The notes beneath the pieces were generated by a model. That model worked only from the letters and a program-made list of their open reading frames with translations. It was not told the DNA's origin and searched no databases. A program made the translations under genes and the position numbers. DNA of 64,000 nucleotides from Cylicocyclus nassatus (Eukaryota > Nematoda > Chromadorea > Rhabditida > Strongylidae), in NCBI GenBank assembly GCA_958299035.1, contig CATQJL010000112.1:87314636-87378635 (forward strand), read 5' to 3'. Below are positions 54,487 through 64,000 of the stretch, one piece after another (positions within the stretch are counted from its first letter, which is position 1; each line of letters starts with the position of its first letter).

Positions 54487-56955
54487 AGCGCGCAACGCGC
54501 GGAGACGCAGACGAGCAGTGAAGACAGACCAGAACCGGCAGGGCATTTGGCTCTAGTCATTGTTCCCCGCGGGGTCATAACGAAACCCATAACATTATAC
54601 AAGGTGTCCCAAAAGTATGTATACACCGTTTGATCGTCGATATCTTTCTTCCCAAGAAGTCCTTTGCTTACTCTTGGGTATGATTTTGTAGAGCTGGCTT
54701 CAACTTAGATTTATAATATGGAGCAATTTACCGTTCGCTTTTCATTACTGTAGGATTACGGTAGAAATTTTAAGGAGGGTTTTGAGCTATTGAAGGCCCT
54801 TCTAAGGACTTTTGCGCCTCAGAAAGCGGACTGAACAACCTGAAAACTCTTACACTAGACTAATTCCGAGCCGCTAAGATAAATATGAAATCTGTACTTT
54901 ATCTCAGTGGTTCCTTCGTAAGTTATCATAAAAAACCGCAATAGCGTTTTTACAATGCTTCCTAAAATTGTAATTACATCTTCTGAAAAGCTTTCCAAAC
55001 TCGTAAAAAGTGGAGCAATGAAATCAGCAAGCGTGAAAACCCTGGTACACCCACCACCTTTCGAGTTTTTTTTGGAAACTTTTTTGGAACACGATTAATC
55101 CAAAATGACGGTATAAGCTGAAAGTTCCTACCGTAATCCTACAGCAATGAGAAGCGATCAGTAATTCACTTCATACAGTAAGTCTAAGTTGAACCCAGCT
55201 CTACAAAATGGTTCCCAATGGAAGACAAAAGACCTCTTGGGAAGAGAGATAGCAACGATTAAACAGTGTATACATACTTTTGGGACACCCTGTATATCGC
55301 TGTGATCCGCATGAGACGACCAGGAGCACTGACAACGTCACGGTTCTTGAAAATCACTCCATAACGAGATAGACATACTGGTTAGAGACGTAGAGTCGTC
55401 ACGGGACCCTCATGTTTGTAACATTGCGGCATCCCGCCTCTGACGGTGGGAGGAAGACCGCATGCTTGTCCAAGCGCGTGTAGGAATGGCTTGCGCGTAC
55501 GGGTTTAGAGGCGTTTTCTAGGCAGCGGCAGCATGTAGTGCGCTCGAACCTGCTCTGTTTTGATGTTTGGAATGCAAGCAACCTTCCATATCAAAACGAG
55601 ATGTTTGCTTTTGCCGAGCCACTGCCTTTAACCCTTCTCTAGACTGCGATTGAGCGTTGGAAGTTCATGAATGCCGCTAGAGTTCAATAAAAACGAGAAA
55701 CTGCGCTCAAATTTTGCGTAGAGAGTCGCCACATACATGCTGGTCTATCTCGTTATGGAGTGATTTTCAAGAACCGTGACGTTGTCAGTGCTCCTGGTCG
55801 TCTCATGAGGATCACAACGATATACAGGGTGTCCCAAAAGTATGTATACGCTGTTAATTCGTTGATACCTCTCTTCCCAAGAGGTCTTTTGCCTTCCTTT
55901 GGGAACCATTTGTAGAGCCGGGTTCAACTTAGACTTACTGTATGAAGTGAATTAATGATCGCTTCTCATTGCTGTAGGATTACGGTAGGAACTTTCAGCT
56001 TATACCGTCATAGTAGATTAATCGTGTTCCAAAAAAGTTTCCAAAAAAACTCGAAAGGTGGTGGGTGTACCAGGGTTTTCACGCTTGCTGATTTCACTGC
56101 TCCACTTTTTACGAGTTTGGAAAGCTTTTCAGAAGGTGTAATTACAATTTTAGGAAGCATTGTAAAAACGCTATTGCGTTTTTTTATGATAACTTACGAA
56201 GGAACCATTGCGGTAAAGTATAGACTTCACATTTATCTTAGCGGCTCGGAATTAGTCTAGTATAAGAGTTTTCAGGTTGTTCAGTCCGCTTTCTAAGGCA
56301 CAAAAGTCCTTATAAGGGCCTTCAATAGCTCAAAACCCTCCTTAAAATTTCTACCGTAATCCTACAGTAATGAAGAGCGAACTGTAAATTGCTCCATATT
56401 TTAAATCTAGGTAGAAGCCAGCTCTACAAAAGCGTACCCGAGAGTAAGCAAAGGACTTCTTGGGAAGAAAGATATCGACGATCAAACAGTGTATACAGGG
56501 CCTGGCACCAGCTGGCACGGGGCAAGCTGGATATCGTTTTTGGGGCAAAAAGCAAAGGGGGTTTCGTTTTTGTGGGCGAAGACATACGCAAAATTGGCGG
56601 CGACGACCTTTTTTTTTTTTTTTTTTTTTTAGTCGACGTTTCGTTTTTTGGGGGATTTTGGGGATTTTTTTAGGATTTTAGAGGGGATATCGTTGAGGAT
56701 CAAAGGGGACTTCGTAAAATTTCCCAAAAGTCAAGGGGGACTTCGTAAAAATTGGCAAATTTCAAAGGGGACTTCGTTTTCAAAATTCCCTGGTGCCAGC
56801 TCGTGCCGAGCCCTGAGTGTATACATACTTTTGGGACACCTTGTATAATGTTATGGGTTTCGTTATGACCCCACGGAATCAATGACCAGAGCCAAATGCC
56901 CCGCCGGCTCTGGTCTGTCTCCGCTGCTCGTCTGCGTCTCCGCGCGTTGCGCGCT
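54487..56955. repeat. Large palindrome of two inverted-repeat elements plus flanks
   Basis: The left arm 54487-55383 and right arm 55741-56955 are inverted copies around a ~357-bp spacer. Each arm contains one element bounded by GGTGTCCCAAAAGTATGTAT and its inverse (54601-55291; 55829-56845). Each arm also shares flanks (CGCGCAACGCGCGGAGACGC; CATAACATTATAC). The right arm is longer because of a hAT MITE (56496-56815). Confidence 0.88.
56496..56815. mobile_element. hAT MITE, 8-bp duplication AGTGTATA
   Basis: The left end CAGGGCCTGGCACCAGCTGG and right end (inverted) CAGGGCTCGGCACGAGCTGG are flanked by AGTGTATA on both sides (56488-56495, 56816-56823). Inside are a 20-T run and repeats of GGGGACTTCGTA; 320 bp. 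The empty site survives in the other palindrome arm (54612-54638, inverted). Confidence 0.93.
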
Positions 56956-58013
<1,058 letters not shown>

Positions 58014-58059
58014 ACGAAATTCGTACAGTACAGCAAACGTCTTGAGCTAGAATTTTGGT

Positions 58060-58635
58060 AGTAGCATCCTTTCAGCATGTAGGTAATGTGTGCAAAAGCA
58101 CAAGCCGATCTGATAATTAGAACCTGTGAAAACTAAGCGTTAAACGGATCCATGCGACTTTTGGCGCGCCAAGGTGGGCCTGTATTTGAACTTTTTCCGA
58201 AGTCGTGGATTTGTTTAACAAGTAGAACGCAAATCATAGACTCCGGCCCAAAAATTGAACAAAAATTCTACGTTTACGCAAGGTTGGCGCCAAAAAGGGA
58301 TGATTGCGTAGATAATCGATTTGTCGCGGTTTTACCCAAGAATTAGAGAAGATTTTTGTTCAGAGATGTAACTCACGGTTGTCATCATCTTTCTGGCGAC
58401 CATCCACTATTCCAGTAGCTGATTGAAACTCGCTTTTGAACTTTTGGAGAAGACTTTGTTTTCCCCGAAGTCACCGACCATAGACGAAAAAGCTTTTGAA
58501 ATAAGTAGTTGTTTACAATTCATTTGTGATGATCGGCATCGCGCGGTAAGTTTCAAAGCCATTTGCGACTACGAGAAAGGATGAGGATACTAGAACCAGT
58601 GCGAGCCTCTGCGAAGCAGAGGTGACGCACTGGTA
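58060..58635 (+). repeat. Dispersed repeat family A, copy with terminal hairpin
   Basis: Order as at 1260-1860: TTTCAGCATG...GCAAAAGCAC, AAACGGATCCATGCGACTTT, GAGAAGATTTTTGTTCAGAG core, AGTAGTTGTTTACAA, and the hairpin CCAGTGCGAGCC...GGTGACGCACTGG at 58596-58633. Confidence 0.6.
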
Positions 58636-58984
58636 CGATATGAGGAAGAAGTGCATGCAAAGCAAGCCAGCAGAAAATAAAAGATGAGGATGTTAATTCC
58701 TCTTGGAAAGTCATTGACGGAAAAGAACCATCCTTCTTCTTTACTGATTCTCGTGTTCTACTTGTCTTGAACATTTTAAACTCAAATCCAGCATTGGATC
58801 ATCCCAGATTCAGCCTCTGATTCACCCCCAGAAATCATCTATTTCTAGATTTCTAAATTATCCCCAGTAAAAGGGAGTGCAGTCTTTTTTGTTTTCCTTA
58901 TTGCATTTATACAGTTTGGACATATCAGGTCGTAGTAATAGGGAATGGCTCAATTCGCTAGCAGAAACAACGCTACTCCTGCGC

Positions 58985-59238
58985 AATGACTCAGACAGCG
59001 GATAGGACCCCTCCGCCGGAGAAATGGCAGGGTCGCGCCGTTTCCCCAGCGGTGGGTCTCCCATTTGTCCGGCGGAGCCCTCCCATTTCTCCGGCGGAGA
59101 CCTCCCATTTCTGCTCCGGATACCTCCCATTTTCTGCTCCGGATACCTCCCAGTTTCTGCTCCGGAGCCCCCCGATTTTGTGCGCCGGAGCCCCCCGATT
59201 TTGTGCTCCGCAAGTCTGCCGCGGCATACTGTAATTAG
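58985..59238 (-). repeat. CCGGAGCAGAAAATGGGAGG tandem-repeat element, copy 1
   Basis: From the plus strand, CTCAGACAGCGGATAGGACC opens the unit. CTCCGG-ATACCTCCCATTTT-type repeats of ~23-25 bp follow. It closes with GTCTGCCGCGGCATACTGTA. The inverse copy at 63586-63880 has the same ends. Long ORFs across it reflect the repeat period and are not called as genes. Confidence 0.7.
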
Positions 59239-59700
59239 CCTTACTCAGACAATCGACGGGACCCCTCCGCCGGACCCTCCGAAACTGCCAGAGTCGCGCC
59301 GGACCCAATTGACCAATGAGAGAAGGGCAAATGGGCGGTCCATCGCGGTGACATCACTGGCAGGCAAGTGGGAGGCTTCTCCGGCCCTGCTGCAAAGGTC
59401 CGCCATTTCTCCGGCGCGACTCTGCCAGATTTGGCGGACTCCGCGCCGGAGAAATTTGCGCGGCGCGTGTCCGCCAGATTTGGAAGAGCCGCGCCGGAGA
59501 AAATGGGAGGGGTCCGGAGCAGAAATGGGAGGCCTCCGGAGCAGAAAATGGGAGGTATCCGGAGCAGAAAATGGGAGGTATCCGGAGCAGAAAATGGGAG
59601 GTATCCGGAGCAGAAATGGGAGGGCTCCGGAGCAGAAAATGGGAGGTATCCGGAGCAGGCTGCGTATCGATTTGGCGCGTAGCAAGCAAACGTCTAACTC
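59239..59700. repeat. Related GC-rich inverted repeats and CCGGAGCAG array, copy 2
   Basis: Begins with a second CTCAGACAATCGACGGGACC unit (59240). GCGCCGGA-rich sequence follows, and at 59500-59660 the tandem CCGGAGCAGAAAATGGGAGG units run in the opposite orientation to copy 1. Confidence 0.6.
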
Positions 59701-61040
59701 CACGGTGATGAGTCCTCTGTTTACGCTCTTTGTCCATATTTTAGTCGCCGTTTCTTTGATTTTGTTGTTTTTGCGCGTTTCTTTACCGTTTTTTTTCTTT
59801 TCCGCGTTGCTCTTCGTCGCGTTGGCGTTTATGTTGTTGTAAGTTCCTCGTTTTCAGGTTTATGCTTCAAATTTTCGTGCGGTTGCACTCAATCACCTTC
59901 AGTGTTTGGCTCTTTCCGACTTGCTGAGACATCGTAGACTATTGATGGAGTGGTTTTTGTGATTAATTCTGGATTTTCGAAACAATGAGGTTAGTGCGCA
60001 ACTATCTAGTGTTGTTGTGATGAAAGTATCGTCTAAATTATCCGTTTATTGCTACCTCCTCCAACAATTGTTTTCGCGCGCAATCCCCGTGTGACGGAGC
60101 GTTGTCAGCGCTAATGCTTGTTTCAAATCATACCTTGTTAGCGTATTTAGCAAATATGCTATTATTATTTCACGTTATATCCGCCAGAGTGTCTCGGTAA
60201 AAGTGGGAAGTCAAGCAAAGTTTCTGAGCATCAGTTCTACTTGCAAACTTTCGTTATCACCTATTGATTGCACTATTTGTGTTTTCGAAATAGAGAAATC
60301 GCGGTCGATGGTTTGCCCATTTCAACTACTGCATCCCCTTGGGGTACTGCGGGCAGATGCGGAAATTGATTGACCAGTCGTAATTGCATGAGAGATATTG
60401 ATTTGCAGTCGTAATTACACGAAAGATTTCACTTTGTACGAGTTCGATCGATAGGAGCTCACATCAGGGTATTAGAAACGGAAAAGCTTGGTTCATTACT
60501 GGAAATGCCTTTTTGGAGTTCATCAGGATAATGGACAATAGATTCATATTGATCCAAGCTTCTTAGGCGCTTGCTGGGTTTCCTCAAAAATAACTCACTA
60601 GAGCAACTCATTTTCATTACTTTTGATTATGCAGAATCACTTGCTCAATCTGATTGTAAAGCCAAAACAATATCACCTTCGTATTCACAAAGCTCGCATT
60701 GTCCGGCCATTTTCGGATGTTTACTTCAAATGCACTCTAATCAATACCCCTTTGCTATTCCTGTGCACTGTCCTACATGTTTTGAAATTTCGTCTCTATA
60801 TTGTATTTCAGGAGATTACCTCATGACATAAGACACGAAATGGAGGCGAGTACTAACGTTGCTAAGTGAGTATGAGCTTTGAGGTTTTTTGAGAGCATCT
60901 TCAGAAATCTTTTTCGTGTTCTAAACCGTGTTGGATGGAAATATTACGAAATATTACCATTGCTTGGCTGTCCTTTTGACTCCATACGACTGAACTTGAC
61001 GGTTCTAGTTTATCAACGCTATTTGTGACCTGATAGCCTT
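59701..61040. other. Unassigned DNA upstream of the ABHD5-like exons
   Basis: I looked here for upstream exons of the ABHD5-like gene, including the GXSXG nucleophile motif, and found none that I can support. Confidence 0.4.
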
Positions 61041-61048
61041 GTTTTTTG

Positions 61049-61269
61049 TGTTTCAACTTCGATATGTAGACGTACAGGTAGGTTTAAACGTCATACTACC
61101 TGCATGTCATGCTTGGTTTTAGATTATTCGCGGTGCAGGACATCACGTCTATGCTGATTCTCCAACTTCTTTCAATGAAGTTGTCCACACGATCGTTAAT
61201 GAACAGGAAAAACTCAGTCAGAGTAATGAGCACTCCGAAGCGCAATCTGCAGAAGAGGCAGCATCTTAA
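61049..61269 (+). CDS. ABHD4/ABHD5 (CGI-58)-like alpha/beta hydrolase, C-terminal exons only
   Basis: The last exon, 61123-61269, encodes IIRGAGHHVYADSPTSFNEV and ends ...SAEEAAS. GAGHHVYAD followed by FN is the signature around the catalytic His region of the ABHD4/5 subfamily (lipid-droplet lipolysis co-activator or lysophospholipid acyl hydrolase). The preceding exon ends YVDVQ at 61077 with donor CAG|GTAGGT. The 45-bp intron to TTTTAG (61122) is in phase 0. Homology upstream of about 61057 cannot be traced and no acceptor is clear, so this is either the 3' end of a gene whose other exons diverge beyond recognition or a truncated fragment. No frame damage in what is visible. The start coordinate is approximate. 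Confidence 0.65.
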
Positions 61270-61513
61270 TTGTGCATTTCATTTCTATTAGAAAGTTCCT
61301 ATTATTTTCGAACTCTAAAATTTTCGTCGTCTCAGGGTAGCATCCTACGCTATATCTAGCTTGTTCAATGTTTACGATTTGTATTCAAGATCCGATTTTT
61401 GCCTAGGTATGCCACTACTGTACCATCGTACGATTGTTCTTCTGCGATTATAAGAACCCCCAAGCGTTTTTCTGCTTGATTTTCACGTCTTTCCTGAACA
61501 GTCATCATTACAG

Positions 61514-61829
61514 ACCCAAGAAGGGAAGTACATGGATAGAGCTCTACAGATGTTTGGTAAAGCGTTGAAAATTGAGCCAAAAAACATCTGGGCAGCAAAT
61601 GGAATAGGTACGTTTCGTATCGGAACAAATGACTAATTTTCTACTTCTTTTTCGATCAAAAACCGTATGTTTTGGCTTAGGCTGCGTATTAGCATCGAAA
61701 GCAATGTGGCAAGATGCCCGTGACATCTTCGCTCAAGTTCGTGAAGCTACCTCGGAATTCGAAGATGTTTGGATGAATATAGCTCATGTATATATCGAAA
61801 CTTGGACAATATGTCCCTGCTTTGCAAAT
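61514..61829 (+). pseudogene. CTR9-like TPR exons (PAF1 complex), internal fragment with a frameshift
   Basis: Two exons, 61514-61607 and 61681-61829, are joined across a 73-bp GT-AG intron. They encode ALQMFGKALKIEPKNIWAAN-GIG, then CVLASKAMWQDARDIFAQVR and DVWMNIAHVYIE. This is the middle TPR region of CTR9, a scaffold of the PAF1 elongation complex in the nucleus. After HVYIE the expected LGQYVPALQM continues one base out of frame, so there is a 1-nt insertion in the GAAAC run near 61800. The donor GTGAGT follows. No earlier or later CTR9 exon is visible in the window. It could be a captured or duplicated gene piece, or a real gene with a sequencing error; the missing exons favour the former. 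Confidence 0.7.
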
Positions 61830-62255
61830 GTGAGTTTATGGCGTTCCTCGCTGTTTTGTTTCATGTTGCACAGAATGCTTTTTTGATCTTTTTGTCATTT
61901 TCTTACCATGTTAAAACCATATGCTTATACTGTGGTGTTACAAGGTTCTTTTTGCAACTAGGAAATTAGCTTTTCTTTGAATATTCTTATCTCTAACTCC
62001 TAGTATGGTTTTTGTAATATGAATTAACTGTTGTACGTATGCTGGAGAAAGATAGATAGATTTTTCGAAAGTTTGAAAAATTGGAAATAAATGTCTTATC
62101 TCTTCGTTCTTTCTTCTATCTTCTATCCACAAACGCTAGGGGTGAGAGGGAGGGGGTAGAGTACGGGGTGAGGGTCGCGCTAAACTCCTACCCGGGGGGG
62201 GGGGTCCTACTCGGCTTATTTGGGTGGGGTTTAGAGACAAAATTGGGGTTTGGAG
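61830..62255. other. Unassigned DNA
   Basis: Searched for the next CTR9 exon and found none. A G run lies at 62196-62205. Confidence 0.4.
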
Positions 62256-63215
62256 CTTAGGGATCGTTCAGACCGCGCCTGTACCCGCCCAAATACGCCC
62301 AAATACGTCCAAATACGCCCGAATACGTCCGAATACGTCCAAATACGCCCAAATACGTCCGAATACGCCCAAACCCGCCCGAACGCCGAAACTGCCAATG
62401 CGCAGCAAATTGCATGCAAATTGGCATATTGAAGCACGCGTGGAATACTGCGTGCGTGGTGCATGTATGGTAGCCACACGTAGCTCGACGTTACATACCG
62501 ATTTTCATATGCGACTAGCGGGATTACAAAGATCAATCGACTTTGCGTCTGTTTTTATTTCTTCTCATGTTTGCTGACTCTAGGTGAGTTCTAACTTTCG
62601 TGCTGTGCGTTTTCTTGTTTTTTCGGGTTTTTTCCTTTGTGCTCCAAGTGAAAGTGCATCTGCGTCTGTGTGTAAGTACAGTAGGTGGGTATATATTGTT
62701 TGTGTGAGTGTGTGTGTGCATGTGTGTGAGTGAGAATGCCGTAGTGTGCGTATGCGTGTGTGTGTTGTGTATGTGTGTGTGTACTTACACACAGACGCAG
62801 ATGCACTTTCACTTGGAGCAGAAAGGAAAAAACCCGAAAAAACAAGAAAACGCACAGCACGAAAGTTAGAACTCACCTAGAGTCAGCAAACATGAGAAGA
62901 AATAAAAACAGACGCAAAGTCGATTGATCTTTGTAATCCCGCTAGTCGCATATGAAAATCGGTATGTAACGTCGAGCTACGTGTGGCTACCGTATATGCA
63001 CCACGCACGCAGTATTCCACGCGTGCTCCAATATGCCAATTTGCATGCAATTTGCTGCGCATTGGCAGTTTCGGCGTTCGGGCGGGTTTGGGCATATTCG
63101 GACGTATTTGGGCGTATTTGGACGTATTCGGACGTATTCGGGCGTATTTGGACGTATTCGGACGTATTTGGGCGTATTTGGGCGGGTACAGGCGCGGTCT
63201 GAACGATCCCTTAAA
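62256..63215. repeat. Palindrome with 10-bp tandem repeats at both ends
   Basis: The left arm starts AGGGATCGTTCAGACCGCGC and the right arm ends with its inverse. Arms of ~450 bp pair, with the centre in a GTGTGT-rich stretch near 62740. Each arm has about ten 10-bp units G(C/T)CC(A/G)AATAC (62285-62385 and inverted 63080-63185). The arms also share the CGTGGAATACTGCGTGCGTG segment and a GCAAATTTGCAT-rich segment. Confidence 0.88.
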
Positions 63216-63580
63216 GACAGCGTCCAGGCAAGTCTGGACCTATGGGGATTTTACATGGAAAGTACTTTTGGGGCCCTAACTAAGCCACTACCCAACTGGC
63301 AGCTCAAGTAGTGCTCTAACGCCTGAGATATTCTGCTCGAAACTGGACCCCGCGACCGTGTTTCGCATGGATTCATGGCGCAAAGCGTGGATCCTCGCGC
63401 GAAACTGCCATGAATCCATGCGAATACGTTCGCGGGGGGTCTGTTTCGAGGGGAATATCTCCGCCATTAGAGCACTACCTGAACTGCTGCTTCGGCAGTG
63501 CCTTAGTTAGGGCCCCAAAAGACTTTCCATGTAAAAGCCCCATAGGTCCAGATCTGCCTGGAAGCTGCCTTTAATTAGGG
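63216..63580. repeat. Palindrome, TTAAAGGCAGC family
   Basis: AAGACAGCGTCCAGGCAAGTCTGGACC ... GGGGCCCTAACTAAG is mirrored by CTTAGTTAGGGCCCC ... GGTCCAGATCTGCC. The centre lies near 63385 (CATGGATTCATGGC...GCCATGAATCCATG). Confidence 0.75.
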
Positions 63581-63585
63581 GTAAT

Positions 63586-63880
63586 TACAGTATGCCGCGG
63601 CAGACTTGCGGAGCACAAAATCGGGGGGCTCCGGCGCACAAAATCGGGGGGCTCCGGAGCAGAAAATGGGAGGTATCCGGAGCAGAAAATGGGAGGTATC
63701 CGGAGCAGAAAATGGGAGGTATCCGGAGCAGTAAATGGGAGGTATCCGGAGCAGAAAATGGGAGGTCTCCGCCGGAGAAATGGGAGGGCTCCGCCGGACA
63801 AATGGGAGACCCACCGCTGGGGAAACGCCGCGACCCTGCCATTTCTCCGGCGGAGGGGTCCTATCCGCTGTCTGAGTAAT
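63586..63880 (+). repeat. CCGGAGCAGAAAATGGGAGG tandem-repeat element, copy 3
   Basis: Opens TACAGTATGCCGCGGCAGAC, contains about six units of CCGGAGCAGAAAATGGGAGG-TAT, and closes GGTCCTATCCGCTGTCTGAG. TAATTA lies just outside both ends, a possible target duplication. It is the inverse of 58985-59238. Confidence 0.75.
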
Positions 63881-64000
63881 TAAAGGCAGCTTCCAGGCAG
63901 ATCTGGACCTATGGGGCTTTTACATAGAAAAAACTTTTGGGGCCCTAACTAAGGCACTGCCGAAGCAGCAGCTCAGGTAGTGCTCTAATGGCGGAGATAT
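63881..64000 (+). repeat. Start of a second TTAAAGGCAGC-family unit, cut by the window edge
   Basis: AAAGGCAGCTTCCAGGCAGA ... GGGGCCCTAACTAAGGCACT repeats the sequence at 63216-63300 in the same direction. The rest lies outside the window. Confidence 0.7.

Noticed and set aside
59024..59842. 272-codon ORF on the plus strand
   Set aside because: Most of it translates the ~24-bp CCGGAG tandem repeats, which stay open in several frames on both strands. No splice or family evidence.
62224..63202. Tyr/Pro/Asn-repeat peptides resembling repetitive structural proteins
   Set aside because: A 10-bp DNA repeat gives a 10-residue peptide repeat in all frames; no gene context.

Overview
The window is nuclear DNA of a nematode, most likely a clade V strongylid of the hookworm type. 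The evidence is: short introns (44-45 bp where they are not invaded) with TTTTCAG-like acceptors; a three-exon mitochondrial pyruvate carrier subunit gene (MPC2); a degraded RTE-type LINE; and a BEL/Pao element primed by tRNA-Gly. The species is an inference. Host coding sequence is sparse. There is MPC2 at 20.05-22.48 kb (+), two exons of a KH-domain protein at 34.97-36.33 kb (+), the last exons of an ABHD4/ABHD5-like gene at 61.05-61.27 kb (+), and two internal CTR9-like TPR exons carrying a frameshift at 61.51-61.83 kb (+).

Most of the rest is transposable-element DNA, much of it nested. 0-5.9 kb: decayed palindromic elements and two TTCGAA-rich arrays. 5.9-10.6 kb: a short Helitron-like element (minus) split by a BEL/Pao LTR retrotransposon (minus) with identical 409-bp LTRs, an ATCCC target duplication and one intact 823-aa Gag-protease ORF, but no reverse transcriptase, RNase H or integrase. 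Its leader is an array of hairpins with compensatory changes. 10.6-20 kb: AT-rich DNA with TA-flanked elements and a PIF/Harbinger-like foldback. 20-22.5 kb: MPC2, each intron holding a terminal-inverted-repeat element. 22.5-31 kb: more foldbacks. 31-37.9 kb: modular foldback elements (here MF) with 8-bp target duplications, one of them 8 bp inside a KH-gene intron. 36.7-45.8 kb: two Helitron-like copies carrying the same MF insertion, a TTA-flanked Harbinger MITE with its empty site preserved in the other copy, a Penelope-like fragment with a hammerhead-like motif, and a large foldback holding a hAT MITE. 46.5-57 kb: three large palindromes, an RTE pseudogene and another hAT MITE with its empty site in the opposite arm. 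57.8-64 kb: a GT microsatellite, 23-25-bp and 10-bp tandem repeats, and the ABHD5/CTR9 fragments.

Nothing here forms an operon or pathway. The coherent stories are about mobile DNA: a gag-only BEL element that probably moves with enzymes supplied in trans and carries an elaborate structured leader; an unclassified modular foldback family; and repeated cases where a paralogous copy or the opposite palindrome arm preserves the pre-insertion site. All calls come from reading the sequence by eye and recalling protein families; no searches were run.
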